Positions 8,936 to 16,079 of a stretch of DNA of 64,000 nt are shown one piece after another; position 1 is the stretch's first letter; each line of letters begins with the position of its first letter. Location: positions 1 through 64,000 of the forward strand of contig CAWEOT010000018.1 in assembly GCA_963810775.1 (NCBI GenBank), read 5' to 3'. A program made the position numbers and the translations under genes. The notes beneath the pieces were generated by a model. It saw only the letters and a list, made by a program, of their open reading frames with translations. It was not told the DNA's origin and searched no databases. The DNA comes from DATBVX01 sp963810775 (GTDB lineage: Bacteria > Pseudomonadota > Gammaproteobacteria > Steroidobacterales > Steroidobacteraceae).

Positions 8936-9042
8936 CACTGTGCTGGTCAGTACCGCTTTTCGGCGGCTTCGGCGGTCGCGCGATTGCGCATTACCTGCCG
9001 CTCGACGGCACGCCGTTCGCGGACAGCCGGTGTTCCCGATGA
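8932..9042 (+). pseudogene. Internal remnant of a second LpxR-like gene
   Basis: The 36-codon frame MTLCWSVPLFGG...RAIAHYLPLDGT matches an internal part of the complete LpxR-like gene (WSVSFFGGLGGHAIAHFLPLDGT, bases 7195-7290). Its start is placed where that gene's start should be, so most of the gene has been deleted. Its stop overlaps the protease start by four bases, a coupling inherited from the former full-length gene. Confidence 0.65.
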
Positions 9043-10103
9043 GCGCTGCAAACTTGCGCCGCCCCGGGATCGCAGGACTCCTGCTGCTCGTCGGTTCCAC
9101 GTGGGCCTTGGCCTCGTCCTCGTCAGCGGAAAACCTGGCGCCCGTATTCAGGCAGGTCGACCCGGCCGTCGTGGTCGTGCGTACGACGGAGCGCACGGTA
9201 TTGCGTCGATCGAACGGGAGGCAGGTCAGCGTCGAAGGACTTGGCTCAGGCGTGCTCGTCAGCGCCGATGGGAAGGTCGTGACTGCCGCGCACGTCGTGC
9301 AGACCGCCGATACCGTGATCGTCGAGTTTGCGGATCAGGGCCCCTTCGCGGCGGACGTCATCGCTTCGGAACCCGCGGCCGACGTCGCGCTGCTGCAGTT
9401 GCAGCGGATCCCGGATGGCTTGAAGCCCGTAAAGCTCGGCGACTCCGACAAGGCGCAGGTCGGTGAGCAGGTGTTCGTGGTCGGCGCTCCCCTCGGCATC
9501 ACGCACACGCTCACCGTCGGCCATCTCAGTGCGAGGCACAAGCCGAACGCCACGTTCAGCGACATGCTCAACGCGGAATTCTTTCAGACCGATGCGGCGA
9601 TCAACCGCGGCAACTCCGGTGGGCCGATGTTCAACCTGAAAGGTGAGGTGATCGGCATCGTGAGTTACATCGTGTCGCAAAGCGGCGGGTCGGACGGCCT
9701 CGGATTCGCGGTGACCTCGAACGTAACGCGGCGCTTGCTGCTGGAGGAGCCCTCCGTGTGGAGCGGCCTCGATGGTTACCTGCTCACCGGCGAAGCGGCG
9801 CGCGCCTTCAACCTCCCGGTCGGTTTCAAGGCGGGCCTGCTCGTCCAACGGGTCGCGTTGGCCTCGCCGGCCGATCAGCTCGGCGTGCGCGGCGGAAAGT
9901 TCACGGCGGCTTTCCAGGATGAAGAACTGCTTCTCGGCGGCGATGTGATCCTCGCCGTCGAAGGAATCGCGATAGCCGCGCCCGATGCTTACGAAAGCAT
10001 TCGCCACCGAATGATCGAGCTGCGGGCGGCGAGCGGTAAAGTGCACATCACGGTGCTGCGAGCCGGCGAAACGCTCGAGCTCGCCGGCACGGTCAAGCGG
10101 TGA
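9039..10103 (+). CDS. Periplasmic trypsin-like serine protease, DegP/HtrA family with one PDZ
   Basis: HtrA proteases degrade or refold damaged envelope proteins. This 354-residue protein has a signal peptide (residues 1-31) and a trypsin-fold domain with the full triad: His85 (VTAAHVV), Asp115 (EPAADVALL) and Ser193 (RGNSGGP). A single PDZ-like domain follows, from about residue 245. Length and one-PDZ architecture are closer to DegS or short HtrA forms than to DegP. There is no uncleaved N-terminal anchor in view. The ATG overlaps the LpxR remnant stop. The frame is open far upstream, but the signal peptide defines this start. Confidence 0.85.
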   Translation: MSAANLRRPGIAGLLLLVGSTWALASSSSAENLAPVFRQVDPAVVVVRTTERTVLRRSNGRQVSVEGLGSGVLVSADGKVVTAAHVVQTADTVIVEFADQGPFAADVIASEPAADVALLQLQRIPDGLKPVKLGDSDKAQVGEQVFVVGAPLGITHTLTVGHLSARHKPNATFSDMLNAEFFQTDAAINRGNSGGPMFNLKGEVIGIVSYIVSQSGGSDGLGFAVTSNVTRRLLLEEPSVWSGLDGYLLTGEAARAFNLPVGFKAGLLVQRVALASPADQLGVRGGKFTAAFQDEELLLGGDVILAVEGIAIAAPDAYESIRHRMIELRAASGKVHITVLRAGETLELAGTVKR

Positions 10104-10194
10104 ACCACCCCCTTCATCGTCTACTGTCCACCACTGACCGCCTTCAGCTCGCTCCGGGACTTGGGGCAACAGCAGGCGCCCGGTTTGAAGCGAG

Positions 10195-10278
10195 CGTCAG
10201 GAAGCGCCTCCAAACCTGGCCTTGAGCGCTCGGAACAGCGCGCAGTCGTCCAGCCAATGGGCCTCGCGCTCGCAGAAT
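10195..10278 (-). pseudogene. Possible remnant of 4-alpha-glucanotransferase (malQ-like)
   Basis: Read on the minus strand, one frame gives CEREAHWLDDCALFRALKA and then RFGGAS, which resembles the conserved MalQ segment before its catalytic barrel. The upstream part of the fragment (to about 10430) is open in another frame and I could not recognise it. No start, stop or catalytic residue remains. The rest of the 366 bp between the protease and acetate kinase shows nothing else. Confidence 0.35.
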
Positions 10279-10469
10279 TACCGAAAGCGTGCCGCAAGCG
10301 GGCGGGCCTCGCGGCAGCGAAACGCCAGCAGGTCCCACTGCTTCGCCAGCTGGTGGAGAAAATTTCCCGACGCATAAAGGCCGTGTTCGATGACGAAATG
10401 CCCATGGATGCCTATGAAGTTCACATCTGCGGTGATGGCCGCTTACTGGCTGGAGTGGACAGCATCACC

Positions 10470-11672
10470 ATGACCGACTACGCGCTGGTGATCAACTCCG
10501 GCTCGTCGAGCCTCAAGTTCGCCGTCTACGACCTGTCGGAAGCCGGCGCCTGGCGTCTCGAGATGCGTGGCAAGGTCGAGGGGATAGGGACCGCGCCGCG
10601 CTTCACGGCGCTCGACGCGGGCGGCGTCGTGCTGGTGGATCGCGTGCCGGGAAATGCGGTCGTTGACGCGCGCGCCGCGCTCGAGCATGTAGCAGGTTGG
10701 CTCCGCGGGCGCTTTAGCGGCGTGCGGGTGCGCGGCGTCGGGCACCGGGTTGTCCATGGCGGGGCGAAGTACGCGGCTCCGGCGATCGTCATACCACAGG
10801 TCCTCGCGGACCTGCGCGGGCTCGTGCCGCTCGCACCGCTGCATCAGCCGCACCACCTCGCGGCCATCGATGCCGTTGCCGCTGTTCTGCCAGACGTGCC
10901 CCAGGTCGCCTGCTTCGACACGAGCTTCCATTGGGGACAGCCGGCCGTGGCAAAGCTGGTGCCGCTGCCGCAGGACGTACGGGAGAGGGGCGTGCAGCGC
11001 TACGGCTTCCATGGGCTCTCCTACGAGTACATCGCATCGGTGCTGCCCGAGATGGCGCCCGAGATCGCTAGTGGACGGGTCATCGTCGGTCATCTGGGCA
11101 ACGGCGCCAGCCTGTGTGCCATGGACAACCTGAGGAGCGTCGAGTGTACGCTCGGCTTCACGGCGCTCGACGGGCTCTGCATGGGCACGCGCCCCGGGGC
11201 GCTCGATCCCGGAGTCGTCCTGCACCTGTTGCAGGGGCTCGGCCTCTCGGCATTGGAGGTCGAGGCCATGCTCTACACGAAGTCAGGACTGCTGGGCATC
11301 TCGGGCATCAGCAGCGACATGCGCGTTCTCCTCGAGCATGACGAGCCATCCGCGCTGCTCGCAGTCGAGTATTTCGTCTATCGTGCGGCCAGGGAAATCG
11401 GCGCCCTTGCAGCGGTGCTGGGCGGCATCGACGGCCTGGTGTTCACCGCCGGCATAGGCGAGAACTCGCCCGAGATTCGCGCGCGCATCTGCGCGCGTTG
11501 CGCGTGGCTCGGCGTCGAGCTCGACGCGGCAGCCAACGAACAGGGCGGTCCGCGGATCTCCAGAGCCCGGAGCCGGGTTTCCGCGTGGGTGATCCCGACC
11601 GACGAGGAGTTGATGATCGCCAGGCACACGGGAGAATTGCTGGGGCAGAGCGCGCGCGAATCCGGCACCTGA
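10470..11672 (+). CDS. ackA: Acetate kinase
   Basis: The enzyme converts acetyl phosphate and ADP to acetate and ATP in the cytosol. At 400 residues it has normal length. NSGSSSLKF (from Asn9), GHRVVHGG, CFDTSFH, GFHGLSYEY, GHLGNGASLCA and FTAGIGENS are all present, so nucleotide and acetate sites are intact. I took the ATG directly before TDYALVINSG; longer open sequence upstream is antisense to a remnant. No phosphotransacetylase is nearby. The phosphoketolase at 26737, which makes acetyl phosphate directly, is the natural supplier. A phosphoketolase fragment in inverted orientation touches its stop codon. Confidence 0.95.
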   Translation: MTDYALVINSGSSSLKFAVYDLSEAGAWRLEMRGKVEGIGTAPRFTALDAGGVVLVDRVPGNAVVDARAALEHVAGWLRGRFSGVRVRGVGHRVVHGGAKYAAPAIVIPQVLADLRGLVPLAPLHQPHHLAAIDAVAAVLPDVPQVACFDTSFHWGQPAVAKLVPLPQDVRERGVQRYGFHGLSYEYIASVLPEMAPEIASGRVIVGHLGNGASLCAMDNLRSVECTLGFTALDGLCMGTRPGALDPGVVLHLLQGLGLSALEVEAMLYTKSGLLGISGISSDMRVLLEHDEPSALLAVEYFVYRAAREIGALAAVLGGIDGLVFTAGIGENSPEIRARICARCAWLGVELDAAANEQGGPRISRARSRVSAWVIPTDEELMIARHTGELLGQSARESGT

Positions 11673-11674
11673 AT

Positions 11675-11728
11675 GTCCGTGGTCGACAGGCTGTCGAACT
11701 CCCGTTCCGTGGAACCGTGTGGATGCTC
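11675..11728 (-). pseudogene. Phosphoketolase remnant, internal piece
   Basis: Minus-strand codons give EHPHGSTEREFDSLSTTD, matching EHPHGSTDSEFDSLFTTD of the complete phosphoketolase (about 28778-28831). The match begins within the pgi remnant and ends at the acetate kinase stop. An inversion or deletion junction lies exactly there. Confidence 0.75.
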
Positions 11729-11844
11729 GCATCCCGGCCCCAGAGCTTCCTGACCTTGCCCTGTGTGCGCCACTCGGCCAGAGAATCGCGCACCGCGGCC
11801 GCTAGGCGCTCGGGTAGCGGTAAGTCAGGCGATTGATCCTTCAT
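11725..11844 (-). pseudogene. Glucose-6-phosphate isomerase remnant, N-terminal 40 codons
   Basis: A start codon overlaps the transaldolase stop by four bases (ATGA). The frame begins MKDQSPDLPLPERLA and reaches VRKLWGRDAS, the beginning of the isomerase part known from transaldolase-isomerase fusions and from tal-pgi operons. After Ser40 the sequence switches to a phosphoketolase piece. The isomerase was therefore coupled to the transaldolase before truncation. Confidence 0.55.
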
Positions 11845-12980
11845 GCGCCGGCTTCCCTGCTTTGCTTTTCCACTGCTGCTAGAACCTTCCCGAAGGCATC
11901 CGAGAAAAGCTGCACGCCCTCATCCAGCAGCTGGTCGGTGACGTCTTTCATCGAGATTCGGGCTTTCGCGAGCGTGGTCATCGTCTCAGCGGCGGAATCG
12001 AGATCTTCGGTGAGGCTCGCGCGCAGCCGCCCATGGTCGCGGAACGCCTCGAAGGTCGAGGGAGGAATCGTGTTAACGGTGTCGGGCCCGATCAGTTCTT
12101 CGACGTAAACGACATCACGATAGCTGGGGTTCTTGGTGCTGGTGCTCGCCCATAGCAGCCGCTGCGTTTGTGCGCCTTGTTCCGTCAGTGCGCGCCAGCG
12201 CCGCCCGCTGACGATTTCGCGGTAACGCTGATAGGCGAGCCTGGCGTTGGCAATGGCTACCTTCCCGGTGGGGCCCCGCAGCAAATCCTGCTCTCCCACA
12301 TCGGTCGTCGTCTCCAGCCGCGTCGCGATCAGTGCATCGATCGCGGCATCGATCCGGCTGACGAAAAAGCTGGCCACGCTCGCCACCCGCTTCGGATCGC
12401 CGCCGCGCGCGGCAAGTCTCTCCAGCCCTGCGATGTACGCTTCCGCAACCTGCTCGTAGGTCTCCTGCGCAAAGAGCAGCGTCACATTGACATTGATGCC
12501 TTCGCTGATCAGTTGCTGGATGGCGGGAATTCCCTCACGCGTAGCGGGGACTTTGATCATCAAGTTTTCGCGTCCGACCGCCTGCCATAATCGCCTGGCT
12601 TCCTTCAGCGTGCCCGCAGTGTCGTGCGCGAGATACGGCGAGACCTCCAGGCTCACGTACCCGTCACGCCTCGAAGTCTGTTCGTACACAAGGCTCAGGG
12701 CATCAGCGGCGTCTCTAATGTCGCGGACGGCGAGTGTCTCATAAAGCGTCTTTGCGTCCAGCGCACGCAGCTCTGGTGCCGCGAGCATCTCCTTGTAATC
12801 GGCACTGCCGGCGACCGCCTTTTCAAAAATAGACGGGTTTGAGGTTACGCCGCGCAGGCCATCTTCGTCGATCAGCCGGCGCAACTCACCGCTCGTGATC
12901 AGGCTGCGGCGTATGTAGTCGAGCCAGACCGATTGACCAAAGGTCTGCAAGGCACGCAATGGGTTCTGCAGCGCTGTCAT
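11841..12980 (-). CDS. tal: Transaldolase
   Basis: The enzyme transfers a dihydroxyacetone unit between sugar phosphates in the non-oxidative pentose phosphate pathway. The 379-residue protein shows GVTSNPSIFEKA near residue 45, the Schiff-base lysine region LMIKVPAT, GINVNVTLLF, SVASFFVSRID and LLWASTSTKNP. It belongs to the long transaldolase type often fused to or followed by phosphoglucose isomerase. That partner survives only as 40 codons. With phosphoketolase it would form a phosphofructokinase-free route from hexose to acetyl phosphate. It is distinct from the copy at 48803. The gene is preceded by a phosphoketolase tail fragment. Confidence 0.93.
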   Translation of the reverse strand: MTALQNPLRALQTFGQSVWLDYIRRSLITSGELRRLIDEDGLRGVTSNPSIFEKAVAGSADYKEMLAAPELRALDAKTLYETLAVRDIRDAADALSLVYEQTSRRDGYVSLEVSPYLAHDTAGTLKEARRLWQAVGRENLMIKVPATREGIPAIQQLISEGINVNVTLLFAQETYEQVAEAYIAGLERLAARGGDPKRVASVASFFVSRIDAAIDALIATRLETTTDVGEQDLLRGPTGKVAIANARLAYQRYREIVSGRRWRALTEQGAQTQRLLWASTSTKNPSYRDVVYVEELIGPDTVNTIPPSTFEAFRDHGRLRASLTEDLDSAAETMTTLAKARISMKDVTDQLLDEGVQLFSDAFGKVLAAVEKQSREAGA

Positions 12981-13001
12981 TTCACGGCCTCCTAAGCGCG
13001 A

Positions 13002-13085
13002 TCAGTACGGCCAAGTCCAGTGAGCGAGTTCCGGCCGGTCGGTGCCATGCTCGTGCGCGTAGCGCAGGTTGTCGATCAGATGGTT
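13002..13085 (-). pseudogene. Phosphoketolase remnant, C-terminal end with stop
   Basis: On the minus strand the frame LRYAHEHGTDRPELAHWTWPY followed by TGA matches the very end of the complete phosphoketolase (LRYARTQGTDKPEFTNWVWPL). Roughly 26 codons remain. Upstream it switches to a pyruvate kinase fragment. Just downstream comes the transaldolase start, so the former order was phosphoketolase then transaldolase. Confidence 0.75.
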
Positions 13086-13125
13086 CGGTTCTTCTCCGTG
13101 TCCGAAAGCCCTGGGCCGAGCCCGT

Positions 13126-13332
13126 CCGGATGTTCTCAATGACTAGCCGGTGACCGATGAACTCGCCGTGTGAAAAGTTGAGCCGCGCGATGTTCATTCC
13201 GGCGCGAATCATTCGTCCGATGATCTCTGGCGTCTGCGAGCCAGGACTAATCGTGGCGATAACCTGCCGCACCCGCGCGCCTTGCCAGGTCGGCACGTCA
13301 TGAATGCGCAGCACTTGCCGGCCCATCTTCAC
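13126..13332 (-). pseudogene. Pyruvate kinase remnant, N-terminal part
   Basis: The GTG start overlaps the stop of the upstream glucanase by four bases. Residues 22-60 read RQVIATISPGSQTPEIIGRM and then IRAGMNIARLNFSHGE, the first strand and loop of pyruvate kinase, including the substrate-loop RLNFSHG. After about residue 69 the frame enters the phosphoketolase tail fragment. No catalytic lysine or metal site remains. Confidence 0.7.
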
Positions 13333-14648
13333 AGCCAGCCGCCGGTGAACCCGGCCCGCTGCAACCCGGCGATCACGGCTGGGCAGCGCCGCATGGTGTC
13401 CCAGACCAGGCCAGAGCGGTAGTTCTCGATCATCAGCACGACCGGCCCCTGATCAATGCCGAAGTGGTGAGGGGTGACCCACCAGCCGGTCGGGCTGTCT
13501 TCGACGGCGAAGGTCTGATTGAACGACGGCTTGAACCCGTAGAGGGCGGTCATTCCCAGGTCCAACCCGGCGAAGTAGCGAACGGTCGGGATGACGATTT
13601 CCGGCGCGAACGGCAGCGAGGCGACCACCACCCACGGAGCGACGGTCCCGTCGTCGGGGCCGAACGGGGCACCGCGCGCGGTGTAGTCGTAAAACTGCCG
13701 CTCGACGCCGTTCACTGCCCGCTTAATCCAGCCCGGGCCATCGCAGGCCGTGAAGCCCCAACAGTGCTCCCCGTAGCCCTCGAACTCCAGCGGGTTCCGG
13801 ACGGCGTATTCCTGCTGCACAAAGGTCGCCTGCCGGGTGTTCTCGAAGTAGTCGCTGCGGCGCTCGCGCATGAAGGCGTCGCGGATGCCGCGGAAGTCGA
13901 CCCACAGGTGCGAGAGCTGGTGGGTGAATAGCGGCCCGGAGTAGAGCAACTCGCGGCCGTATATCTCCTTCCACTGATAGGTGGCGCAGTAAGCGGCGTA
14001 GCTCTCCGGCGGCAGCGGGTGAGTCGGCGAGCCGAGGCCAAGGAAATAGAGCAACAGCCCCTCGTCATAGCCCTCGTAGCGGTGCGGCAGGAAGCCGGTC
14101 TCGGGCTTCCAGCCGTGGGTGAGCGTCGGGCCGCCGTCGCGTGCCCAGTTCCAGTCGGCCCGGCAGTAGAGCGCGTCAGCCAGGCGGCGGACCTCCGCCT
14201 CGTCCTCCGTGTCGGCGTCGAAGTAGGTGGAGCAGGTGAGCGCGCCTGCGAACAGGAACGCCGAGTCGAGCGTGGAGAGCTCGCAGTTCCAGACGCGGCG
14301 GCCGGTGTCGATGTCGAGGAAGTGGTAGAAAAAGCCTTTGTGCCCGGCGGTGTCCGGCTCAGGTCCCTGCGGGAGGTTGATGAGGGTGTGGAGATGGCGG
14401 CGGGCGATCTTCGCGGCGAACTTGCGGATCACTACTCCGCGCTCGACGATTGCCGGGATCGTTGCCATGGCGAGACCGATGGCGGCAATGCTGCATGGCG
14501 CGGCCGGGTCGGTCTTGTCGCGGACAAGCCCGTTGTCCGGGTTGGTCTCGTGCAGGTAGTACAGCACCGTGGTCCACTGGAGCCGGGCGAGCTCTTCATC
14601 CGTCGGCGGCCGGTCCAGGTCCGCCTCAGCCTGTAGCTGGTCGCCCAT
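13329..14648 (-). CDS. Glycoamylase-like glucanase, GH144-like
   Basis: This 439-residue (alpha/alpha)6-type protein carries the glycoamylase-like domain of GH144. That family includes endo-beta-1,2-glucanases acting on osmoregulated periplasmic glucans. Recognisable blocks are GHKGFFYHFLD, ELSTLDSAFLFAGAL, GWKPETGFLPHRYEGYDEG, FTHQLSHLWVDFRG and YGEHCWGFTACDGPG. No signal peptide is present, so it would be cytosolic unless the true N-terminus is lost; family members are often exported. The ATG has a strong ribosome site. The specificity could also be another glucan. It precedes the pyruvate kinase remnant with a four-base overlap. Confidence 0.75.
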   Translation of the reverse strand: MGDQLQAEADLDRPPTDEELARLQWTTVLYYLHETNPDNGLVRDKTDPAAPCSIAAIGLAMATIPAIVERGVVIRKFAAKIARRHLHTLINLPQGPEPDTAGHKGFFYHFLDIDTGRRVWNCELSTLDSAFLFAGALTCSTYFDADTEDEAEVRRLADALYCRADWNWARDGGPTLTHGWKPETGFLPHRYEGYDEGLLLYFLGLGSPTHPLPPESYAAYCATYQWKEIYGRELLYSGPLFTHQLSHLWVDFRGIRDAFMRERRSDYFENTRQATFVQQEYAVRNPLEFEGYGEHCWGFTACDGPGWIKRAVNGVERQFYDYTARGAPFGPDDGTVAPWVVVASLPFAPEIVIPTVRYFAGLDLGMTALYGFKPSFNQTFAVEDSPTGWWVTPHHFGIDQGPVVLMIENYRSGLVWDTMRRCPAVIAGLQRAGFTGGWL

Positions 14649-14668
14649 CGGTCCGTCCCTTCCCCCGC

Positions 14669-15337
14669 TCAGCCCAGCTCGACCCTGACCGCGTGGGCTC
14701 TTCCGTCGTCCACCAGCGGGATCTCGCCATCAGGCACGGGCTGCGCGTCCACCGTCACGGCTACGGCTGTATTCCAGCGTTCTATTGCCCCGATCCCATG
14801 GTAGTAGCTCAGCACGCTCAACGTCGCGGTATGAAGCAGGAAGTGAGATCCCCCCGACACAGGCAGGCCGATCCATCGGGCCGCAACCACGCGAAGAATG
14901 TGGCCGTGGGCAAACAATGCGATGTTGCCTTCGCTGGCGCGGGCCTTCGCGATCACGCGGTCGGCGCGCGCACCCGCCTGCGCCGGAGTATCTCCATCGG
15001 GACATCCGTCACGGAAGATCAGCCATTCTGGTGCCTGTGCACGGATCTGCGCGGGCGTGAGCCCCTCGTACTGGCCGTAGTTCCACTCGCAGAGATCCCT
15101 ATCGATCGTCGCCCGCGCACCCAGGCCTGCGAGCTCGCATGTCTGCCGCGCGCGTTGCAGAGGACTGACGAGGACGAGCGCGAAGCTCTCTTCGGCCAGC
15201 ATCGGCGCGAGGCGCTTGGCCACGGCTCGACCCTTGGCGGTCAGCGAGATGTCGGTGGTGCCGGTGTGCCGCCCGCTCACGCTCCATTCCGTCTCGCCGT
15301 GGCGAATCAGATACACGCGCTGCTTGTTGTAAGGCAT
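14669..15337 (-). CDS. Histidine phosphatase superfamily protein (phosphoglycerate mutase-like)
   Basis: This 222-residue cytosolic protein has the catalytic signature LIRHGETEWS (His12), SPLQRARQTCELAG (second arginine), the acid region CEWNYGQYEG near residue 85, and a late FAHGHILRVVAARW (second His). This is the SixA/CobC/PhoE-like branch with broad phosphatase activity rather than a true glycolytic mutase. The 20-bp gap to the glucanase suggests one operon. The natural substrate is open. Confidence 0.85.
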   Translation of the reverse strand: MPYNKQRVYLIRHGETEWSVSGRHTGTTDISLTAKGRAVAKRLAPMLAEESFALVLVSPLQRARQTCELAGLGARATIDRDLCEWNYGQYEGLTPAQIRAQAPEWLIFRDGCPDGDTPAQAGARADRVIAKARASEGNIALFAHGHILRVVAARWIGLPVSGGSHFLLHTATLSVLSYYHGIGAIERWNTAVAVTVDAQPVPDGEIPLVDDGRAHAVRVELG

Positions 15338-15392
15338 CGTGGCCTCGCATCGTCAGTAGGGCCACACGGCGTTGGCGATCTCAGGGCCCTGC

Positions 15393-15518
15393 CTAGATCG
15401 TCTTTACGGCAAGATAGTTACACGCTCGCCACCGCGCATGGATGCGGCGCAGTTCGTCTGCGCTCAACGGCTTGGCGCGTACGGATTCGTGTTCCCTGGC
15501 GACACTGGCAGCGACCAT
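15393..15518 (-). pseudogene. Phosphoketolase remnant, N-terminal end with ribosome site
   Basis: The 41-codon frame contains PLSADELRRIHARWRACNYL, matching residues 16-37 of the complete phosphoketolase (PLDQQELARIDSWWRACNYL), then stops. AGGAG sits seven bases before its ATG, so the original start is preserved. It lies on the same strand as, and upstream of, the C-terminal fragment at 13002. The histidine phosphatase, glucanase and pyruvate kinase remnant lie between the two ends. Confidence 0.75.
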
Positions 15519-15852
15519 GATGGATCTCCTGCGGCTCGAACGCGGCGCAGCGTCTCGCACGGGTGCGCGAGTACCTGCTCTTCGCGAACCATAGCGTTCT
15601 GTGCCTGCGGAGTCATCAGCAAGACGTCATGATTCGGTAAGAGCTGCCGCTGAACGCGCCGCACCTCGTGCAGCATATGAAACGCATCGCCGGCCTCGAT
15701 CGGTTATCGGGCGAGCGGCGGGCGCTGGGAGCTCGCGCTCGGCCGCAACAACCGGACGGATGATCGATACGCCACGCACGGCCTCGCGAACGTCGCAGCG
15801 CGCGCTGCGCCGCAGGTCGTGTGCGATTCGCTAGCGGCACTTACCCAACCTC
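15519..15852. other. Gene-poor stretch, probable degraded coding sequence
   Basis: No convincing gene is present. A minus-strand open frame (15464-15676) contains MLHEVRRVQRQLLPNHDVLL and looks protein-like, but it has no recognisable family and overlaps the start of the phosphoketolase remnant. It may be the leftover end of the gene that once stood upstream. Confidence 0.35.
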
Positions 15853-15904
15853 GACCGAACCGCGACGTTTCGCTGACGACTGTACATGCGCGCAGCACTA
15901 ACGT
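15853..15904 (+). promoter_or_regulatory. Tandem GAC-repeat promoter, copy C, upstream of arcABC
   Basis: The repeat starts are at 15853, 15864 and 15875 (units GACCGAA, GACGTTTCGCT, GACGACT). The -10-like TAACGT at 15899-15904 begins 17 bp after the last unit. Predicted transcription starts near 15911, giving a leader of about 170 bases for arcA with a tiny membrane ORF inside it. Confidence 0.7.
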
Positions 15905-15911
15905 GCGCCGT

Positions 15912-16049
15912 ATGAGCTATCAACGAGCAAACAGCGAGAGCGGGCAGCGCGTCTTCGCGCGCTTCGAGGTCGTGATTGCGATCCTCATGGTGGCACTGGC
16001 GCTGCTCGCCGCCTGGCTGATGTGGACCGGAATAGTCAGTCCGCTGTGA
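15912..16049 (+). CDS. Possible 45-residue single-span membrane peptide
   Basis: The ATG lies about one base after the predicted start of transcription and no ribosome site precedes it, so it could only be translated as a leaderless message. The peptide has a polar N-terminal half and one clear membrane segment (AILMVALALLAAWLMW, residues 24-39). It could be a leader peptide or small membrane protein of the arginine deiminase operon, or chance. Confidence 0.4.
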   Translation: MSYQRANSESGQRVFARFEVVIAILMVALALLAAWLMWTGIVSPL

Positions 16050-16079
16050 TCTCTCATCGACGAATCTTGGAGGCGGGTC

